Shown here: one piece after another, positions 60,804-64,000 of the stretch | Layout of the letters: each line of letters begins with the position of its first letter | Position numbering within the stretch: the stretch's first letter is position 1 | Source of the DNA: Trileptium ribeirensis | Lineage: Eukaryota > Nematoda > Enoplea > Enoplida > Thoracostomopsidae | Direction: 5' to 3' | Assembly: GCA_030248225.1 (NCBI GenBank) | Contig: JASANE010003656.1 | Coordinates: 1 to 64,000 of the forward strand | Length of the DNA stretch: 64,000 nucleotides | Translations under genes and position numbers: made by a program | The notes under the pieces: generated by a model | Database searches by the model: none | The model's input: the letters and a program-made list of their open reading frames with translations, nothing else | Told to the model about the DNA's origin: nothing

Positions 60804-62019
60804 GAATAGTCCAAATTTAAACAGATAGAAATTAGGGAACCGAATTTCTGCAAACTCAAAACGCAAGGTATAATTTGTTCCCACACAAGGTATAATTTCT
60901 GGCACTTGCCTTATATCTTGGCAATTTTTAGTTAGCGAAAAAGCGTCTGAAGTTCTGCCTTTTTTCGTAACAAGGGTTTGCGATTCGATATCGGTTATTA
61001 CAAAATAGGACCTTTGTTGGGGTCACCTTAGGTTTACTCATGCGTTATGTAGTTGTTGTACAAACAAATCGTGAGCCCGAGCTTTACTTAAACGTAAAAT
61101 AATAAGCTTGATCGACGGTTTCCGCTAAGTGCTCAGGTTTCAGCATAGCAAATTTTGTATCTTGGATGCAACTGTGTTTGTACATGCATGTATAAGTACT
61201 AGATGGTTCTTAGATTAATATATGGTGAGATTAACGGCGATATATATAAATTAGGGTGGCGTTAGTGCAGCGTGAGAATGGAAGACACTCCGAGGCGGCC
61301 GAATCCAGCAATGGTTCATCTTCAATCGATGAAACGCAGCGTGTTGTTTATTTGCGTATTGAGGGTTGTTTGTTGGGTACAATTTATTATTATATATATT
61401 TTGTTTTTATTTAACAACGAATAATTTAACTATGAAACAGTATTTGCATGGATTAAGATGTCAAAATATGGCTGTAGCAATCCGAGGTCTATCGTATATC
61501 AGAACATTCGATGCATGATCTCAAATACTTATGTTATTTTCGATGCAGTACAGCAAAACTTTTAACAAATACTGTAACTCTCGCCACAATTTTTTGCTTT
61601 GTAAAGAAATGAGATTCATGTAAATTATAGTTTATTACGAAAATACAGCCGTTACAAAGTTGACAAAAGCCAATATAGCAACTATAATGGCAGGACCATT
61701 ATAGTTTGGATATCACTCTACGGTTTTCAAGCATTAGTCATGAAAATATTTTTACTCTACTTTCCTGCAGGAAAATGTTTCATAAATTTACATAGTTTGA
61801 AGTTGATCTTGGTTTGTTTTTATACAATGAAGTATTGAAATGTTTACTTTCTTAGACGCAATATTTATTTGTCTAACTCGTTCTCTGCTTTCTAAAACTG
61901 GATCAACGATTTGGATAGAGTCACCTAAATATTGTTGACATAACAAACAACTAAGCAGAATGTAACTAACTGAAGGCTCATATTTTATGCACAAAAATAT
62001 AGCTGATTTTACTACTATT
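60804..62019. other. AT-rich intergenic sequence
   Basis: No gene recognised. A short direct repeat CAAGGTATAATTT occurs at about 60865 and 60887. Confidence 0.4.
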
Positions 62020-62600
62020 GTAGTGGTGTAGAGACCACGCTATATATTAATGGCTAACACTGAAGCCATAATTTCTTGTTTTGAATAACATCTTTAATTA
62101 TCTGCCGTTTCAAAATGGAACCAGGGTTCTACGGTTAGCGAGTCTGCCGCCCATGCGAAAGGTCCGGTGTTCGAGTACCAGTGGACCTTTACTTTAGATT
62201 AAGCAGCACTGGACCCATAATTTATGCTGAGCAGCACAGGACTCATAATTTAGGTTGAGCATCATTTAGCAAAATGAAAATTATAACTTAATTCGCTGAG
62301 TAAGTGGCGATCTCTCTGCAAACCATTCTATGCGAAGAGTAATGAACCCAAAACAGCCTGCAACAGTCGTATTGGCTGCGCAGAGATCACGCAATGCTAT
62401 AGGGATTACCATTCAATCAAAAATTAGCTGGTTAGAATAATATTCTTAATCACCAATCGTTTAAAACGTTTCTATGGTGTAATGATTAGTACGTCTGCTG
62501 CGCAAACGGAAAACCCTGTGTTCAATTCCCGGTTCATCTACAGTTTAAATTGAGCAAGATTTAACAAAATATTTTAATACATTTTGTACTTGGTACAACT
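62020..62600 (+). repeat. Two tandem copies of a tRNA-headed repeat (~360-bp period)
   Basis: Copy 1 (62020-62380) and copy 2 (62382-62600) each have a GAGAC/TCACGC head, an A-box-like region (CTACGGTTAGCGAGTC at 62129; TATGGTGTAATGATTAGTAC at 62473), GTCTGC, and a B-box (GTGTTCGAGTACC; GTGTTCAATTCCC), followed by a shared TTGAGCA-ATTTARCAAAAT tail. The second A-box is a close match to the start of eukaryotic tRNA genes. Acceptor stems do not pair, so these are not functional tRNAs but a tRNA-derived SINE or tRNA-pseudogene family. Copy 1's tail also holds two 31-bp GAGCAGCAC-type tandem units (62200-62262). Confidence 0.6.
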
Positions 62601-63381
62601 TTTGTTTTTGTAATTTTGTCTGCGCTACCACGCTTCATAATACTGCTTTGCAACTGGGTTTACTTTTTGAATCACCTCTTGACTGTACAGATTTACTTAT
62701 TGAATTACGAAAAATACTACATTGAAAATTGTTATTAAACTTCTTGTACTCGTTTGAGATGAATTCCGAAACTAAGTTAATATAACATTTTATGAGGAAC
62801 AATATTTAATTAACTCTAGCAATATATGCTGTTGTATTAAAAACTATGCCATGCTTACAAATGCAATCATTGGAGTAAACTGTAAACAGCACTTCAAGAT
62901 AGCAAATGGAAAACTGTAAATACGGTAATATCCGAAAAATAGCGAGAATAAATACCCTTAAAATCTGTTTAGAACCTGAACTTTGAAATAATGCAAATAA
63001 TAGTTGTGTGTTAAATTCAGCATGGTATTTTGCACTTTCAATTGCATGTGAAATTATGCTCTTTCATTTGATACATTTGAAAATATAATCAACTAATTCT
63101 TAGCTAGATTGTCAATAAATATGTATGATCATTTTGGCCAAGGCGAGAGCCGTAGGATGAAATGCAAGCTATGCCTCTTTCGACATGGCAATTTTAAACT
63201 AAGCGTTAGCCTAGCAATTTGCCTCTCAATGGGTTTTAAGCTAACTTTAAACTAGGGTTAATGCCAGCGAGAAAAGAGGTGAGCTGAGGCTTTCTGTTCT
63301 TTTCAACGCCATAACGTTACGCGGTTTAATGTTTTCGTATTCATCTATTTAAAGCTGTAAAACTGGAAATTTTTATTTGAG
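62601..63381. other. AT-rich intergenic sequence
   Basis: Nothing recognised before the candidate exon at 63382. Confidence 0.4.
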
Positions 63382-63508
63382 ATGAGTTTGGTAATAGCAA
63401 CCGTTTGTACAGCAAGTGGTATATTTGGCACTGAACGCCGATGCGAACGTGGTCATTGCCAACACATTCCGATTCAGTATCCGATTCAACATTGGTCGCA
63501 GTTGGCTC
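63382..63508 (+). CDS. Candidate first (or internal) exon of a Cys-containing protein, continues beyond the window or into later exons
   Basis: An ATG at 63382 opens 42 codons and one base before a consensus donor (GTAAGT at 63509). The first 16 residues are hydrophobic (MSLVIATVCTASGIFG) and could be a weak signal peptide, followed by TERRCERGHCQHIPIQYP, then QHWSQLA. Codon composition is much richer than the AT-rich flanks. ATTTGAG just before the ATG could instead be an acceptor, making this an internal exon. The next exon was not found in the remaining 490 bases. Cys spacing is in the style of the candidate exons at 5.7, 19.7 and 23.2 kb, but homology is not shown. Confidence 0.45.
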
Positions 63509-63849
63509 GTAAGTTGGTGTTTAGTTGAGTAATCTTCTTTGCTGGTTTTATGTCAAAAATTTATAAATTGTTTTAGGTTTAAAGTGGTTTTCAAATTCAA
63601 CAAATCTATTTACATTGAATATCCAAAGGCAACGTTGCTTGCAGTTTTTGTAGTTCAGTTGCCTGAAGCTATTGTTTTAAAAAATCGTTAGTTTTATCTT
63701 TTAGCGATAGACGCTAAATGCTCTTTCAAGAAGGTTTAAAAACGTAATGTTAGTATATATTCTGATTTAATTATAAAAAGAACAAATTTAAGATGCGAAG
63801 ATACTGCAGGAACCATATTAAGATGCGTGCAGCTAGTGGTCACTTTAAT

Positions 63850-63995
63850 CATATGATTGCTACCATTGCACGCAAAATGTGGTCAGTGAACTACTATGTA
63901 TACAATTAATGTGCAATGGTAGTGATCATATGTACATTACAAGTGTAATGGCAGCGACTATCTCAATATTATGTGCGCAATGGTAACGACAATAT
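63850..63995. repeat. Short repeat array with GTGCAATGGTAGYGAYCATAT units, one inverted
   Basis: Units lie at 63850-63873 (inverted: CATATGATTGCTACCATTGC), 63911-63932 (GTGCAATGGTAGTGATCATA), 63943-63962 (GTGTAATGGCAGCGACTATC) and 63973-63995 (GTGCGCAATGGTAACGACAA). The spacing is about 30 bases for the last three. The array may continue past the window edge. Confidence 0.75.
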
Positions 63996-64000
63996 TTACA

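Noticed and set aside
62473..62541. Functional tRNA gene
   Set aside because: A- and B-boxes match but the acceptor stem does not pair and position 33 is not T, so it is not a working tRNA.
1..64000. Prokaryotic features (operons, CRISPR, Shine-Dalgarno sites, attachment sites)
   Set aside because: No coding density, no regular repeat-spacer array, and clear eukaryotic elements throughout.

Overview
This is a eukaryotic, almost certainly invertebrate animal, window: AT-rich, very gene-poor and full of decayed transposable elements. Short GT-AG introns are implied by several isolated coding patches with clean splice sites. A divergent rhodopsin-family receptor, a MULE, a CR1/jockey-type LINE, Ty3/gypsy fragments, Helentron-like elements, hAT-like MITEs and tRNA-derived repeats all occur together. 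The sequence alone does not fix the phylum; a nematode, flatworm or other small invertebrate would fit.

Only one gene is complete and convincing: an intronless 635-residue seven-transmembrane receptor at 42663-44570 (+). Other coding evidence is a set of short open patches that look like exons: Cys-rich pieces at 5725-5883 (-), 19727-19836 (+), 23213-23422 (+) and 63382-63508 (+); an RRM-like piece at 24980-25064 followed by an Arg/Asn-rich terminal exon at 25602-25947 (+); and a charged, coiled-coil-like terminal exon at 36517-36664 (-). None can be joined into a full gene by eye.

Layout. 150-815: hAT-like MITE with an 8-bp target duplication. 2473-4086: MULE remnant whose ends are arrays of a short GTTAGGCAGA motif. 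8293-13532: decayed LINE on the minus strand, all three polymerase aspartates lost, interrupted by a ~1-kb insert at about 10563-11545. 16651-16886: MITE with 31-bp terminal inverted repeats, then a ~200-bp divergent tandem array. 18.5-18.9 kb: GC-rich island ending in a good splice donor. 19.7-26.0 kb: candidate exons and one Helentron-like element (23727-24588, +). 28.9-32.3 kb and 45.3-50.1 kb: GC-richer blocks with Ty3/gypsy reverse transcriptase and integrase traces on the plus strand. 39986-40763: second Helentron-like copy in opposite orientation. 41.3-42.6 kb: pairs of direct repeats just upstream of the receptor gene. 50-64 kb: mostly AT-rich sequence with a hairpin element, dispersed repeats, tRNA-derived repeats at 55.5 and 62.1-62.6 kb, palindrome clusters, and a small inverted/direct repeat array at the right edge.

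I found no operon, CRISPR array, prokaryotic feature or functional tRNA. No coordinated multi-gene system is visible. The most distinctive items are the receptor with every canonical class-A motif altered, the Helentron-like pair, the MULE terminal arrays, and the cluster of small Cys-rich exons.
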